DNA of 64,000 bases from Geodermatophilus sp. TF02-6. Its GTDB lineage: Bacteria; Actinomycetota; Actinomycetes; Mycobacteriales; Geodermatophilaceae. The notes beneath the pieces were generated by a model. The model did not search any database. It was not told where the DNA came from and saw only the letters and a program-made list of their open reading frames with translations. Of the stretch, positions 38,534 to 46,806 are shown piece after piece. How positions within the stretch are numbered: the first letter of the stretch is position 1; each line of letters starts with the position of its first letter. A program made the translations under genes and the position numbers. The DNA lies in the NCBI RefSeq assembly GCF_003319115.1, contig NZ_QOHF01000001.1, forward strand, positions 248,001-312,000. Reading direction: 5' to 3'.

Positions 38534-38552
38534 GACGACAGGATCCGTCGTC
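38534..38552. promoter_or_regulatory. GACGAC-N7-GTCGTC palindrome upstream of the Lrp gene
   Basis: GACGACAGGATCCGTCGTC has perfect 6-base arms. It shares 14 of 19 positions with 34654-34672 (agmatinase promoter) and its arms with 40701-40716 (permease/dehydrogenase intergenic). It is a candidate autoregulatory Lrp site. Confidence 0.5.
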
Positions 38553-38720
38553 AGGACCAACACCGAACAGGACGTCACAGCCCCGGTCTCGTCCCCTCAA
38601 CCACCGGAGGCAGCGAGGCGGTGGAGACGGCGGGGAAGGCGGACCGTCGACCATCGGCGGGTGGCGGCGCACACCGGCGTGTCGGGCAGCCACCCGCCGA
38701 TGATCAACGGGGAGGGGAGG

Positions 38721-39146
38721 TCAGTGGTCCTCGCCGCCCACCGGCACGCAGAGGACGGGGCGGTCGGAGAGGTGCAGCATCTTGTGCGACACCGACCCGA
38801 GGAACGCGCCGCGCAGCGGGCTCTCCCCCCGGGTGCCGACGACGATCACCCGCCCGTCGTGCCGGTGGGCGGCGTCGACCAGCGCCTGGGCCGGCTTCTC
38901 CGAGAGCACCTCGACGACCGTCGCGACGCCGGCCTGCTCCGCCTCCCCGACCGCGTGCGCCACCGCCGTCCGGCCCAGCTCGGCCAGCGCCCGCTGGTGG
39001 GCCTGGAACTCCTCCCCCACGCCGCCGGGCGGCTCCACGCCGTAGACGAGGACCAGGGGTTCCTCGTAGCGCTCCGCCAGCGAGATCGCCATCGCCAGGG
39101 CCGGCCGCGACCCCGGCGACTCGTCGTATCCGAGCACGATGCTCAC
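38721..39146 (-). CDS. Universal stress protein UspA family
   Basis: 141 residues, single Usp domain. VSIVLGYDESPGSRPALAMA at the start, VVEVLSEKPAQALVDAAHRH in the middle, and the ATP-binding GTRGESPLRGAFLGSVSHKM followed by the terminal VLCVPVG are all typical. GTG start at 39146 overlaps the permease stop (GTGA), so it is made together with the permease; Usp-transporter pairs often couple transport to energy or nucleotide status. The downstream gap to the Lrp gene start is 274 bases and holds the Lrp promoter. Confidence 0.88.
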   Translation of the reverse strand: MSIVLGYDESPGSRPALAMAISLAERYEEPLVLVYGVEPPGGVGEEFQAHQRALAELGRTAVAHAVGEAEQAGVATVVEVLSEKPAQALVDAAHRHDGRVIVVGTRGESPLRGAFLGSVSHKMLHLSDRPVLCVPVGGEDH

Positions 39147-40639
39147 CGGTCCCCCTCCCGCGCAGCGGCGACGCTCGGCCGCTCCTGCCAGAAGGTCCGG
39201 TCCCGTGCCCGCCACACGAGCATGAGGACGACGCCGACGACGAAGATCCCGACCCCGATGACCAGCGGCGGGCCCACCCCGAGCCAGGCCTGCCCGGTGT
39301 AGGAGTTGGCCGGGTCGGCCAGGTCGCGGATCGACAGCACCAGCAGCCAGACCAGCAGCAGCGACCCCAGCACCGGGCCGACCCCGATGAGCAGGAACGA
39401 CGACACGCTGCGGGTCAGCTGCCGGCGGTGGTAGACGGCGCAGGCGATGCCGGTGAGCGCGTAGTAGAAGGCGATGAGCAGCGACAGCGCGGTGATCGAG
39501 TCGAACAGCGCGTTCTCGCTGAGCTGGCTGAGCGCGACGAACCAGACGGCGGCGATGCCGCCGACCCACCAGGTGGACACGTCGGGGGTGCGGTACCGCG
39601 GCGCGATGGAGCCGAACCGGCGGGGCAGGGCGTGCCGCCGGGCCATGGACAGGCCCGTCCGGGACGCCGGGAGGATCGTCGTCTGGGTCGAGGCCAGGGC
39701 CGCCGTCGCCACCGCGAGCAGCACCACCCAGTCCCAGCCGCCCATGACCTCGGTGGAGAGCAGCGCGAAGATCGCCTCCTCCTCGTCGGCGTTGTCGGCC
39801 AGGTAGTCGGTGCCGGCGAAGGCGAGGACGGCGATGGCCACGCCGAGGTAGGTGGCCAGCAGGACGACGGTGGAGACGATGGCCGCGCGGCCGGGCGTGG
39901 ACGTGGAGTCCCGGGTCTCTTCGGTCAGGTTGACCGCCGACTCCCAGCCCCAGTAGGCGAAGACGCCGAGCAGCAGCCCACCGGTCAGCGCGGCCCCGCC
40001 GGCGCCGAACGGGTTCAGCCAGTCCCAGCTGGGGTCGAGGCCGCCGAGCGGGCTGTCGCCGGTGACGCCGCGGACGATGGCCACCGCCGCGAAGACCAGG
40101 AGCGCGGCGGTCTGCGCGAGGATCAGCCCGTTCTGCAGCCGCGCGGACAGCTCGGTGCCGAGCACGCAGATCCAGGTCATCAGCAGGATGACCACGACGG
40201 TGAGCACGAGGACGACGGCGGTGTTCCCGGCCAGCCCGTCGAGGTCCAGCGTGCGCAGGGTGAAGACCACGCCCACGTTGGCCAGCGAGCCGATGATCAG
40301 GATGCCGGTCATCGCGATGGCCCAGCCGCCGATCCAGCCGAACCACGGCCCCATCGCCCGCGTCACCCAGGAGAACGTCGTCCCGCAGTCGGGGTCGACC
40401 CGGTTGAGCGCGGCGAACGCCGAGGCGATGAGCAGCATCGGCACGAACGACGCCAGCAGCACGCCGGGCGCGTTGACCCCGGTGAGCGCCACCAGCGCGC
40501 CGATGATCGCCGCCAGCGAGTAGGCCGGCGAGGTCGACGCCAGGCCGATGACGAGGGCGTCGAGGAAGCCGATGGCGCCCGGGCGGAGGGTGGGCTCCGT
40601 GCCGGGACGGACGGCAGAGCCCGCCGGGTCCGCACTCAT
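39143..40639 (-). CDS. APC-family permease coupled to a Usp protein
   Basis: 498 residues with about 12 membrane helices. TM1 block ALVIGLASTSPAYSLAAIIG, ALNRVDPDCGTTFSWVTRAM and FAYWGWESAVNLTEETRDST parallel the permease at 32344, so the two are paralogues with probably related amine or amino-acid substrates. ATG 40639, with the first 20 residues cytoplasmic. It is divergent from the saccharopine-dehydrogenase-like gene (40749); the 109-base region between contains the GACGAC/GTCGTC palindrome at 40700-40717, a possible shared Lrp site. Confidence 0.88.
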   Translation of the reverse strand: MSADPAGSAVRPGTEPTLRPGAIGFLDALVIGLASTSPAYSLAAIIGALVALTGVNAPGVLLASFVPMLLIASAFAALNRVDPDCGTTFSWVTRAMGPWFGWIGGWAIAMTGILIIGSLANVGVVFTLRTLDLDGLAGNTAVVLVLTVVVILLMTWICVLGTELSARLQNGLILAQTAALLVFAAVAIVRGVTGDSPLGGLDPSWDWLNPFGAGGAALTGGLLLGVFAYWGWESAVNLTEETRDSTSTPGRAAIVSTVVLLATYLGVAIAVLAFAGTDYLADNADEEEAIFALLSTEVMGGWDWVVLLAVATAALASTQTTILPASRTGLSMARRHALPRRFGSIAPRYRTPDVSTWWVGGIAAVWFVALSQLSENALFDSITALSLLIAFYYALTGIACAVYHRRQLTRSVSSFLLIGVGPVLGSLLLVWLLVLSIRDLADPANSYTGQAWLGVGPPLVIGVGIFVVGVVLMLVWRARDRTFWQERPSVAAAREGDR

Positions 40640-40699
40640 GCGACGGTTATCGCAGCCGGACGGCGTGTCGGCAAGGGTTCGACGGCTGCGACCCTGGTC

Positions 40700-40717
40700 C
40701 GACGACGGAAGTCGTCG
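40700..40717. promoter_or_regulatory. CGACGAC-N4-GTCGTCG palindrome in a divergent promoter region
   Basis: CGACGACGGAAGTCGTCG has perfect 7-base arms around GGAA. TAGGGT follows immediately (40719-40724) as a likely -10 for the rightward gene, so a protein bound here would block that promoter. It resembles the palindromes at 38534 and 34654. Confidence 0.5.
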
Positions 40718-40748
40718 CTAGGGTGACCGCCTCCTGTGGAGGTGGCAG

Positions 40749-41957
40749 ATGCGCATCCTGCTCGTCGGCGCCGGCGGGGTCGGCAGCGCGGTGACCGCGA
40801 TCGCGGCCCGCCGGGGCTTCGTGGAGCGGCTGGTCGTCGGCGACTCCGACCCCGCCCGCGCCGAGAAGGCGGTGGCCGCGACCGGCGACCCGCGGTTCCT
40901 CGCCGCCCGCGTCGACGCGAGCGACGAGGACGCCGTCCGGGCGCTGCTGGTCGAGCACCGCTGCGAGGTGCTGCTCAACGCGACCGACCCGCGCTTCGTC
41001 CTGCCGCTGTTCCGCGCCGCGCTGGCCGCCCGGGTCGACTACCTGGACCTGGCCATGTCGCTGTCCCGACCGCACCCGGAGCGCCCCTACGAGGAACCCG
41101 GTGTCAAGCTCGGCGACGAGCAGTTCGCGCTGGCCGGTGAGTGGGCGGCCGCGGGCCGGCTGGCGCTGGTCGGCATGGGCGTGGAGCCCGGGCTCTCCGA
41201 CGTGTTCGCCCGCTACGCCGCGGACCACCTGTTCGCGGAGATCGACGAGCTCGGCGTCCGGGACGGGTCGGACCTGACGGTGCGCGGCCACGCGTTCGCG
41301 CCGTCCTTCAACATCTGGACCACGATCGAGGAGTGCCTCAACCCGCCGGTGGTGTGGGAGCGCGACCGCGGCTGGTACACGACCGAGCCGTTCAGCGAGC
41401 CGGAGGTGTTCGACTTCCCCGAGGGCATCGGCCCGGTGGAGTGCGTGAACGTGGAGCACGAGGAGGTGCTCCTCATGCCGCGCTGGGTCGACGCCCGGCG
41501 GGTCACCTTCAAGTACGGCCTGGGCTCGCACGTCATCGGCGTCCTGCGGGTGCTGCACGAGGTGGGCCTGGACTCCACCACCCCGGTGCGGGTCGGGGAC
41601 GTCGAGGTCTCCCCGCGCGACGTGGTGGCCGCGGCGCTGCCGGACCCCGCGGGGCTCGGCGAGCTGATGACCGGGAGGACCTGCGCGGGGCTGTGGGTCA
41701 GCGGCACGGGCCCCGCCGGCCGCCCGCGGCAGGTGTACCTGTACCACGTCGTCGACAACGCCTGGTCGATGGCCGAGTACGGGTCCCAGGCGGTGGTCTG
41801 GCAGACCGCGGTGAACCCCGTCGTGGCCCTCGAGCTGCTGGCCACCGGGCGGTGGAGCGGCCGCGGGGTGCTGGGCCCGGAGGCGTTCGACGCGGTGCCG
41901 TTCCTCGACCTGCTGACCGCCTACGGCTCCCCCTGGGGCATGCGCGAGGGCGGCTGA
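40749..41957 (+). CDS. Saccharopine dehydrogenase-like NAD(P)-binding protein
   Basis: 402 residues. ILLVGAGGVGSAVTAIAARR is the Rossmann motif, LLNATDPRFVLPLFRAALAA and VDYLDLAMSLSRP the family core, and GMGVEPGLSDVFARYAADHL the hinge into the second domain. The family includes saccharopine reductases, carboxynorspermidine synthase/dehydrogenase and lysine-pathway enzymes. Here, among polyamine and glutamate genes, an imine reductase or dehydrogenase acting on an amino-acid/aldehyde adduct is likely. Start ATG with GGAGG 8 bases upstream. Convergent with the glutamate dehydrogenase gene, with a hairpin between. Confidence 0.78.
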   Translation: MRILLVGAGGVGSAVTAIAARRGFVERLVVGDSDPARAEKAVAATGDPRFLAARVDASDEDAVRALLVEHRCEVLLNATDPRFVLPLFRAALAARVDYLDLAMSLSRPHPERPYEEPGVKLGDEQFALAGEWAAAGRLALVGMGVEPGLSDVFARYAADHLFAEIDELGVRDGSDLTVRGHAFAPSFNIWTTIEECLNPPVVWERDRGWYTTEPFSEPEVFDFPEGIGPVECVNVEHEEVLLMPRWVDARRVTFKYGLGSHVIGVLRVLHEVGLDSTTPVRVGDVEVSPRDVVAAALPDPAGLGELMTGRTCAGLWVSGTGPAGRPRQVYLYHVVDNAWSMAEYGSQAVVWQTAVNPVVALELLATGRWSGRGVLGPEAFDAVPFLDLLTAYGSPWGMREGG

Positions 41958-41964
41958 GAAAGGA

Positions 41965-42015
41965 CCCCCTTGCCCCCCGCCGCTCGCAAGCTCGCGACGG
42001 GACCCTGCAAGGGGG
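41965..42015. terminator. Hairpin between convergent genes, REP-like
   Basis: CCCCCTTGC (41965-41973) pairs with GCAAGGGGG (42007-42015); the 33-base loop contains further short repeats (CTCGCAAGCTCGC). It starts 8 bases after the dehydrogenase stop and 24 bases before the end of the glutamate dehydrogenase gene. Its AGGACCCCCT...GGGGGCCGC frame resembles the block at 37737-37796. Confidence 0.6.
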
Positions 42016-42038
42016 CCGCTCCCGGCCAGCCGCCCTGG

Positions 42039-45000
42039 TCAGCCGACCGTCTCGACCAGCCGGCGCAGCTCCGCGGTCACCACGCAGCCCCGGGCCACGA
42101 CGTCGTCCCGCGCCGCGCCGGCCTGCTCGCGGACGGCGGCGAAGCGGGCCAACGCTGCGGCGTGCCGGTCGGCGAACGCGCGCACGTCGCCGTCCGCGTC
42201 GCGCAGCAGCGCACCGGCCAGGGCCACCCGCTGCAGGTCGAGCTCGTCGCGCAACGTCCCGCGGGCGGCGAGCACCCAGTGCGAGTCGCCGGGCTGCTCC
42301 GCCGTCCACGCGCGCAGCCGGGAGAGCCCCAGCAGCTCCCCCACCGCGGCGGAGGCCGCCACCGCCGGGCCGATCCCCGTGCCCGTCCCCGTGCCCGTGG
42401 CCCCGGCCAGGGCCGCGAGGTCCACCAGGTCGGCCTGGCACCCGAGGACGGCGACCCGCTCGGCGAGCTCCGGTGCAGCGCCCGCCGCGTCCAGCTCGGC
42501 CCGCAGCGCGCGGGCCCGGTCGCCCTCCGCGCCCGGCCGGGCCAGCCAGGTGGCGGGGTCGATCCCGGCGACCACGGCGGCCAGGCCGGCTGCCGCCGCG
42601 GTCAGCGCCCGGGGGTCGGGGTGGGTCCGCAGCAGTCGCTCCGCGGTGCGCTCGGTCGCCGCCTGCAGCTCGGGCAGCACCAGCCGCTCCACCGCCAGGG
42701 GCACCTCACCGTCGACGAGGCCGTCGACTCCGGCCCACACCGGGTCGAGGTCGAGCACCCGGGTGGCGACGGTGTACGCCCGCGCCGCGACCGGCGCCGG
42801 GACGCCGCAGCGCTCCTCCAGCCGCAGCAGGAAGCCCGGACCGACCCGGTTGACCAGGTCGTTGGCCAGCTGGGTGGCGGTGATCTCCCGGGCCAGCGGG
42901 TGCGCGGCCACCCGGTCGGGCCAGCGCTCCCGCACCGCCCGGGGGAAGTAGGCCGCCAGCACCCCGGCCAGCGACGGGTCGTCGGGCAGGTCGCTCGCCA
43001 GCAGCTCCTCCCGCACCAGGTTCTTCGAGTGGGCCAGCAGCACGGCCGCCTCGGGCCTGGTGAGCCCGGATCCCGCCTGGCGCAGCCGCTCGACCTCCGC
43101 CTCCGTCGGCAGGTGCTCCAGGGCGCGGTCCAGGCCGGCCTGCCGCTCCAGGTCGCCGATGAGCTGCGCGTGCCGGTCCAGCAGGAACGGCGCCTGGGCC
43201 GCGCAGACCGACAGGGCCCGGGCCTGCAGCGCGTTGTCCGCCAGCACCGCCGCGGCCACCTCGTCGGTCACCTCGCGCAGCAGCGCGTCCCGCTCGGCCC
43301 GGGTGGTCTCCCCCACCGCCACCGCGCCCTGCAGCAGGACCTTGAGGTTGACCTCCCGGTCGGAGGTGTCCACGCCGGCGGCGTTGTCGATGAAGTCGGC
43401 GTTCAGCGCGACCCCCGCCCGCGCGGCGGCCACCCGCGCACGCTGGGTCAGGCCCAGGTTGCCGCCCTCGCCGACCACCCGGCAGCGCAGCTCGCCGGCG
43501 GTCACCCGCACGGCGTCGTTGGCGCGGTCGCCGACCTGCGCGTCGGTCTCGTCGGCCGCGCGGACGTAGGTGCCGATCCCGCCGTTCCACAGCAGGTCGA
43601 CCGGTGCCCGCAGCACCGCCCGCACCAGCTCGGCCGGCGACAGCTCCGCGGCGTCCACGCCGAGCCGGGTGCGGACCTGCGGGGACAGCGGCACGCTCTT
43701 GGCGTCCCGGCGGAACACGCCGCCGCCCGGGGACAGGACGCAACGGTCGTAGTCCTCCCACGACGAGCCCGGCAGCTCGAACAGCCGGCGCCGCTCGGCC
43801 GCGGACCGCGCCGGGTCGGGGTCCGGGTCGAGGAACACGTGCCGGTGGTCGAAGGCGGCCACCAGCCGCAGCCGCTCGGACACGAGCATCCCGTTGCCGA
43901 AGACGTCGCCGGACATGTCCCCGACGCCGACGACGGTCAGCGGTCCGTCGGGGTCGACGCCGAGCTCGCGCAGGTGGCGGCGCACCGACACCCAGGCTCC
44001 CCGGGCGGTGATGCCCATGGCCTTGTGGTCGTAGCCGCTCGAGCCGCCGGAGGCGAAGGCGTCGCCCAGCCAGAAGCCGCGGCGCTCGGCCACCTCGTTG
44101 GCCAGGTCGGAGAAGGTCGCCGTCCCCTTGTCGGCGGCCACGACCAGGTAGGGGTCCGGTCCGTCGTGCACCACGGTGCGGGGCGGGTGCACCACGCGGT
44201 CCCCGTCGCGGTCGTCGGTCACGTCCAGCAGTGCGTCGACGAAGGTGCGGTAGGCGTCGGCGACCCGCGCCTGCACCGTGGCGCGGTCGAGGCCGCGCAG
44301 GTCGTCGCGGACGACGAACGCGCCCTTGGCCCCGGCCGGGACGATGACCGCGTTCTTCACCATCTGGGCCTTGACCAGACCCAGCACCTCGGTGCGGAAG
44401 TCCTCCGGGCGCTCCGACCAGCGCAGGCCGCCCCGGGCCACCAGCGCGCCCCGCAGGTGCAGCCCCTCCATCCGCGGCGAGCAGACGAAGGTCTCGACCT
44501 CCGGCCGCGGCGCGGGCAGCAGGTCCAGCTCCGCGGAGGCGATCTTCAGGGCCAGGGCCGGACGCGGGTCCCCGGCGGCGTCGGTCTGGTAGCGGTTGGT
44601 GCGGACGACGGCGGCCAGCACGTCGCGCAGGCCCCGGAGGATGCGGTCGGAGTCCAGGCTCGTCGTCCGGGTGAGCAGCTCGGCGAGGTGCTCGGCGGCC
44701 GAAGCCGCGGCCGCGGGGTCGGCGGCGTCCGGGTCGTGCCGGGCGGCGAAGTGCGCCAGCAGCGCGCGGGCGAACTCCGGGGCGGCGAGCACCGTCTCCT
44801 CGACGTAGCCCCGGGACAGCCCGAGGCCCACCTGGGCGAGGTAGCGGCAGGCCGCGCGGAGGACGGCGACGTCCCGGACCGGCAGCCCGGCCCCGACGGT
44901 CAGCCGGGCGAGGCCGTCGAGCTCGGTCTCCCCGGCCCAGGCCGCGGCCAGGGCCTGCTCCAGCCGGGGCAGCGCCGCGCCGGGCGCGGTGCCGGGTGGC

Positions 45001-45227
45001 AGGAGGAGCTCGAGCCGGGACGCCGGCGCGCCGTCGTCCCCGGGAACGGCGACCGCGTCGGCCACGCGCACCCCGAGCCGGTCGAAGACCGGCACGACGT
45101 CGGCCAGCAGCGGCCGGGCACCGGGCCAGGTGACCAGTGCGGCCACCCGCTCGCCTCCCGTCCGGCCGGTCTCGGGACGCAGGGTCAGCCGGCGGCGCCC
45201 ACCGCCGCCGGCGGCCGGGGCGCTCAC
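42039..45227 (-). CDS. NAD-specific glutamate dehydrogenase, short form
   Basis: 1062 residues of the large NAD-GDH class. The catalytic core is clear: MEGLHLRGALVARGGLRWSE, LVKAQMVKNAVIVPAGAKGA (active-site lysine region), GDMSGDVFGNGMLVS, WNGGIGTYVRAADE and EGGNLGLTQRARV, then a long helical C-terminus. Usual actinobacterial members are about 1600 residues with ACT-like N-terminal domains; roughly 550 residues are missing here. The GTG start at 45227 overlaps the gabT stop (GTGA), so the gene truly begins here rather than being misread. It converts glutamate from GabT to 2-oxoglutarate and ammonia. It may have lost allosteric control. Confidence 0.88.
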   Translation of the reverse strand: MSAPAAGGGGRRRLTLRPETGRTGGERVAALVTWPGARPLLADVVPVFDRLGVRVADAVAVPGDDGAPASRLELLLPPGTAPGAALPRLEQALAAAWAGETELDGLARLTVGAGLPVRDVAVLRAACRYLAQVGLGLSRGYVEETVLAAPEFARALLAHFAARHDPDAADPAAAASAAEHLAELLTRTTSLDSDRILRGLRDVLAAVVRTNRYQTDAAGDPRPALALKIASAELDLLPAPRPEVETFVCSPRMEGLHLRGALVARGGLRWSERPEDFRTEVLGLVKAQMVKNAVIVPAGAKGAFVVRDDLRGLDRATVQARVADAYRTFVDALLDVTDDRDGDRVVHPPRTVVHDGPDPYLVVAADKGTATFSDLANEVAERRGFWLGDAFASGGSSGYDHKAMGITARGAWVSVRRHLRELGVDPDGPLTVVGVGDMSGDVFGNGMLVSERLRLVAAFDHRHVFLDPDPDPARSAAERRRLFELPGSSWEDYDRCVLSPGGGVFRRDAKSVPLSPQVRTRLGVDAAELSPAELVRAVLRAPVDLLWNGGIGTYVRAADETDAQVGDRANDAVRVTAGELRCRVVGEGGNLGLTQRARVAAARAGVALNADFIDNAAGVDTSDREVNLKVLLQGAVAVGETTRAERDALLREVTDEVAAAVLADNALQARALSVCAAQAPFLLDRHAQLIGDLERQAGLDRALEHLPTEAEVERLRQAGSGLTRPEAAVLLAHSKNLVREELLASDLPDDPSLAGVLAAYFPRAVRERWPDRVAAHPLAREITATQLANDLVNRVGPGFLLRLEERCGVPAPVAARAYTVATRVLDLDPVWAGVDGLVDGEVPLAVERLVLPELQAATERTAERLLRTHPDPRALTAAAAGLAAVVAGIDPATWLARPGAEGDRARALRAELDAAGAAPELAERVAVLGCQADLVDLAALAGATGTGTGTGIGPAVAASAAVGELLGLSRLRAWTAEQPGDSHWVLAARGTLRDELDLQRVALAGALLRDADGDVRAFADRHAAALARFAAVREQAGAARDDVVARGCVVTAELRRLVETVG

Positions 45228-46669
45228 CGGACCGGGGCGTGCTGGGCGAAGGCGGCATCGAGGACGTCGAGCGCCTCGGTGAGCAGGTCCTGCCCGATGA
45301 CCAGCGGCGGCAGGAAGCGCAGCACGTTGCTGGAGGTGCCGGCCGTGAGGGTGATGACCCCCTGGGCGTGGCAGGCCTTGGAGATGCGGGCGGTCAGCTC
45401 GGCGTCCGGCTCGGAGGTGCCGGGCCGGACCAGCTCGACGGCGAGCATGGCGCCGCGGCCGCGCACGTCGCCGACCACGCCGGTGCGCTCGGCCAGCGCC
45501 CGCAGCCGCGGCAGCATGGTCGCCTCGATGGCGCGGGCGGCGCCGGCGAGGTCCTGCTCGCGCATGGTGCGGATCGTGGCCAGGGCGGCGGCGCAGGCGA
45601 CCGGGTTGCCGCCGTACGTGCCGCCCAGGCCGCCGGTGTGGACGGCGTCCATCAGCTCGGCCCGGCCGGTGAGCCCGGCCAGCGGCAGCCCGCCGGCGAT
45701 GCCCTTGGCGGTGGTGACCAGGTCGGGCACGACCTGCTCGTGCTCGACGGCGAACCAGGCGCCGGTGCGGCAGAAACCGGTCTGGACCTCGTCGGCGACG
45801 AACACCGCACCCGAGCGCCGGCACCAGTCGGCCAGCGCCGGGAGGAAGCCCGGCGCCGGGACGACGAAGCCGCCCTCGCCCTGGATCGGCTCGATGAGCA
45901 CCGCGGCCACGTTGCCCGCGCCGACCTGGGTCTCGACCAGCGAGATCGCGCGGGCGGCAGCCTGCTCGCCGGTCATCCCCGGCGCGTCGCGGTAGGGGTG
46001 GGACATCGGCACGCGGTGGACCTCGCCGGCGAACGGCCCGAACCCGTGCTTGTACGGCATGTTCTTCGCGGTCAGCGCCATCGTGAGGTTGGTGCGGCCG
46101 TGGTAGGCGTGGTCGAACACGACGACGGCCTGCCGCCCGGTGGCGTGCCGGGCGACCTTGACGGCGTTCTCCACGGCCTCGGCGCCGGAGTTGAACAGCG
46201 CCGAGCGCTTCTCGTGGTCGCCGGGGGTCAGCCGGGCCAGCTCCTCGCACACGGCGACGTAGCCCTCGTAGGGGCCGACCATGAAGCAGGTGTGGGTGAA
46301 GGCGGCCACCTGCTCCTGCACCGCGGCCACGACCTCGGGCGCGGCGTTGCCCACGTTCGTGACGGCGATGCCCGAGCCGAGGTCGATGAAGGAGTTGCCG
46401 TCGACGTCGACGACCACACCGCCGCCGGCCCGCTCGACGTAGACCGGCAGGACGCTGCCCACGGCGGAGGTGACCGCGCTCCCCCGGCGGGCGGCCAGCT
46501 CGCGCGAGCGTGGGCCGGGCACCTCGGTGACCAGCCGCCGCTCCTGGGCGACGGTGCCGGTCGCGGTGAGCACGTCGATCGCCGCGCTCGGGGTCGTCGC
46601 ACTCGGGGTCGCGCTCAGGGTCGTCGCACTCGGGGTCGTCGCGCTCAGGGTCGCCGCGCTCGGGGTCAT
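45224..46669 (-). CDS. gabT: 4-aminobutyrate aminotransferase
   Basis: 481 residues, class-III PLP aminotransferase: RRLVTEVPGPRSRELAARRG, FTHTCFMVGPYEGYVAVCEE, NSGAEAVENAVKVARHATG, EPIQGEGGFVVP, ADEVQTGFCRTG and the PLP lysine in TTAKGIAGGLPLAG. GABA plus 2-oxoglutarate gives succinic semialdehyde and glutamate; the coupled glutamate dehydrogenase then regenerates 2-oxoglutarate. The first 30 residues are a Ser/Ala/Thr low-complexity stretch made by 15-bp DNA repeats and are unlike other GabTs. ATG 46669 has GAGGAGAG in front. Divergent from a PucR-type regulator, as in Corynebacterium, where a PucR protein activates gab genes. Confidence 0.93.
   Translation of the reverse strand: MTPSAATLSATTPSATTLSATPSATTPSAAIDVLTATGTVAQERRLVTEVPGPRSRELAARRGSAVTSAVGSVLPVYVERAGGGVVVDVDGNSFIDLGSGIAVTNVGNAAPEVVAAVQEQVAAFTHTCFMVGPYEGYVAVCEELARLTPGDHEKRSALFNSGAEAVENAVKVARHATGRQAVVVFDHAYHGRTNLTMALTAKNMPYKHGFGPFAGEVHRVPMSHPYRDAPGMTGEQAAARAISLVETQVGAGNVAAVLIEPIQGEGGFVVPAPGFLPALADWCRRSGAVFVADEVQTGFCRTGAWFAVEHEQVVPDLVTTAKGIAGGLPLAGLTGRAELMDAVHTGGLGGTYGGNPVACAAALATIRTMREQDLAGAARAIEATMLPRLRALAERTGVVGDVRGRGAMLAVELVRPGTSEPDAELTARISKACHAQGVITLTAGTSSNVLRFLPPLVIGQDLLTEALDVLDAAFAQHAPVR
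46590..46661. repeat. 15-bp tandem repeats encoding the GabT N-terminal extension
   Basis: Units at 46590-46604, 46605-46616 (12 bases), 46617-46631, 46632-46646 and 46647-46661 follow the pattern RGGGTCGYCGCRCTC. Lengths are multiples of 3, so the frame is kept and copy number would only change the count of Ser-Ala-Thr-Thr-like residues in GabT. Confidence 0.85.
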
Positions 46670-46759
46670 CGTCTCTCCTCGTGGTCCGGACGCCCCCGAC
46701 GGGGGAGGGATCGGCTCCCAGGGTGGGCCGCACGGGCAGGGGCCGATACCGTCCACTCC

Positions 46760-46774
46760 GGCACTGTCAGTGCC
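46760..46774. promoter_or_regulatory. 15-bp palindrome between gabT and pucR
   Basis: GGCACTGTCAGTGCC is a perfect 7+1+7 palindrome, 33 bases before the PucR GTG and 91 bases before the gabT ATG. It is the only strong dyad in the divergent region and is the best candidate for PucR binding. Confidence 0.55.
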
Positions 46775-46806
46775 TCCGGGTGTCCACATCGTCGAGAGGT
46801 CAGCCC

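Noticed and set aside
42039-46733. One 1564-codon open frame covering the glutamate dehydrogenase and reading on through gabT, close to the usual NAD-GDH length
   Set aside because: Upstream of 45227 the translation is Arg/Gly/Pro filler antisense in character to family sequence, and it overlaps a clearly real gabT in another frame. The GTGA junction marks the true start.
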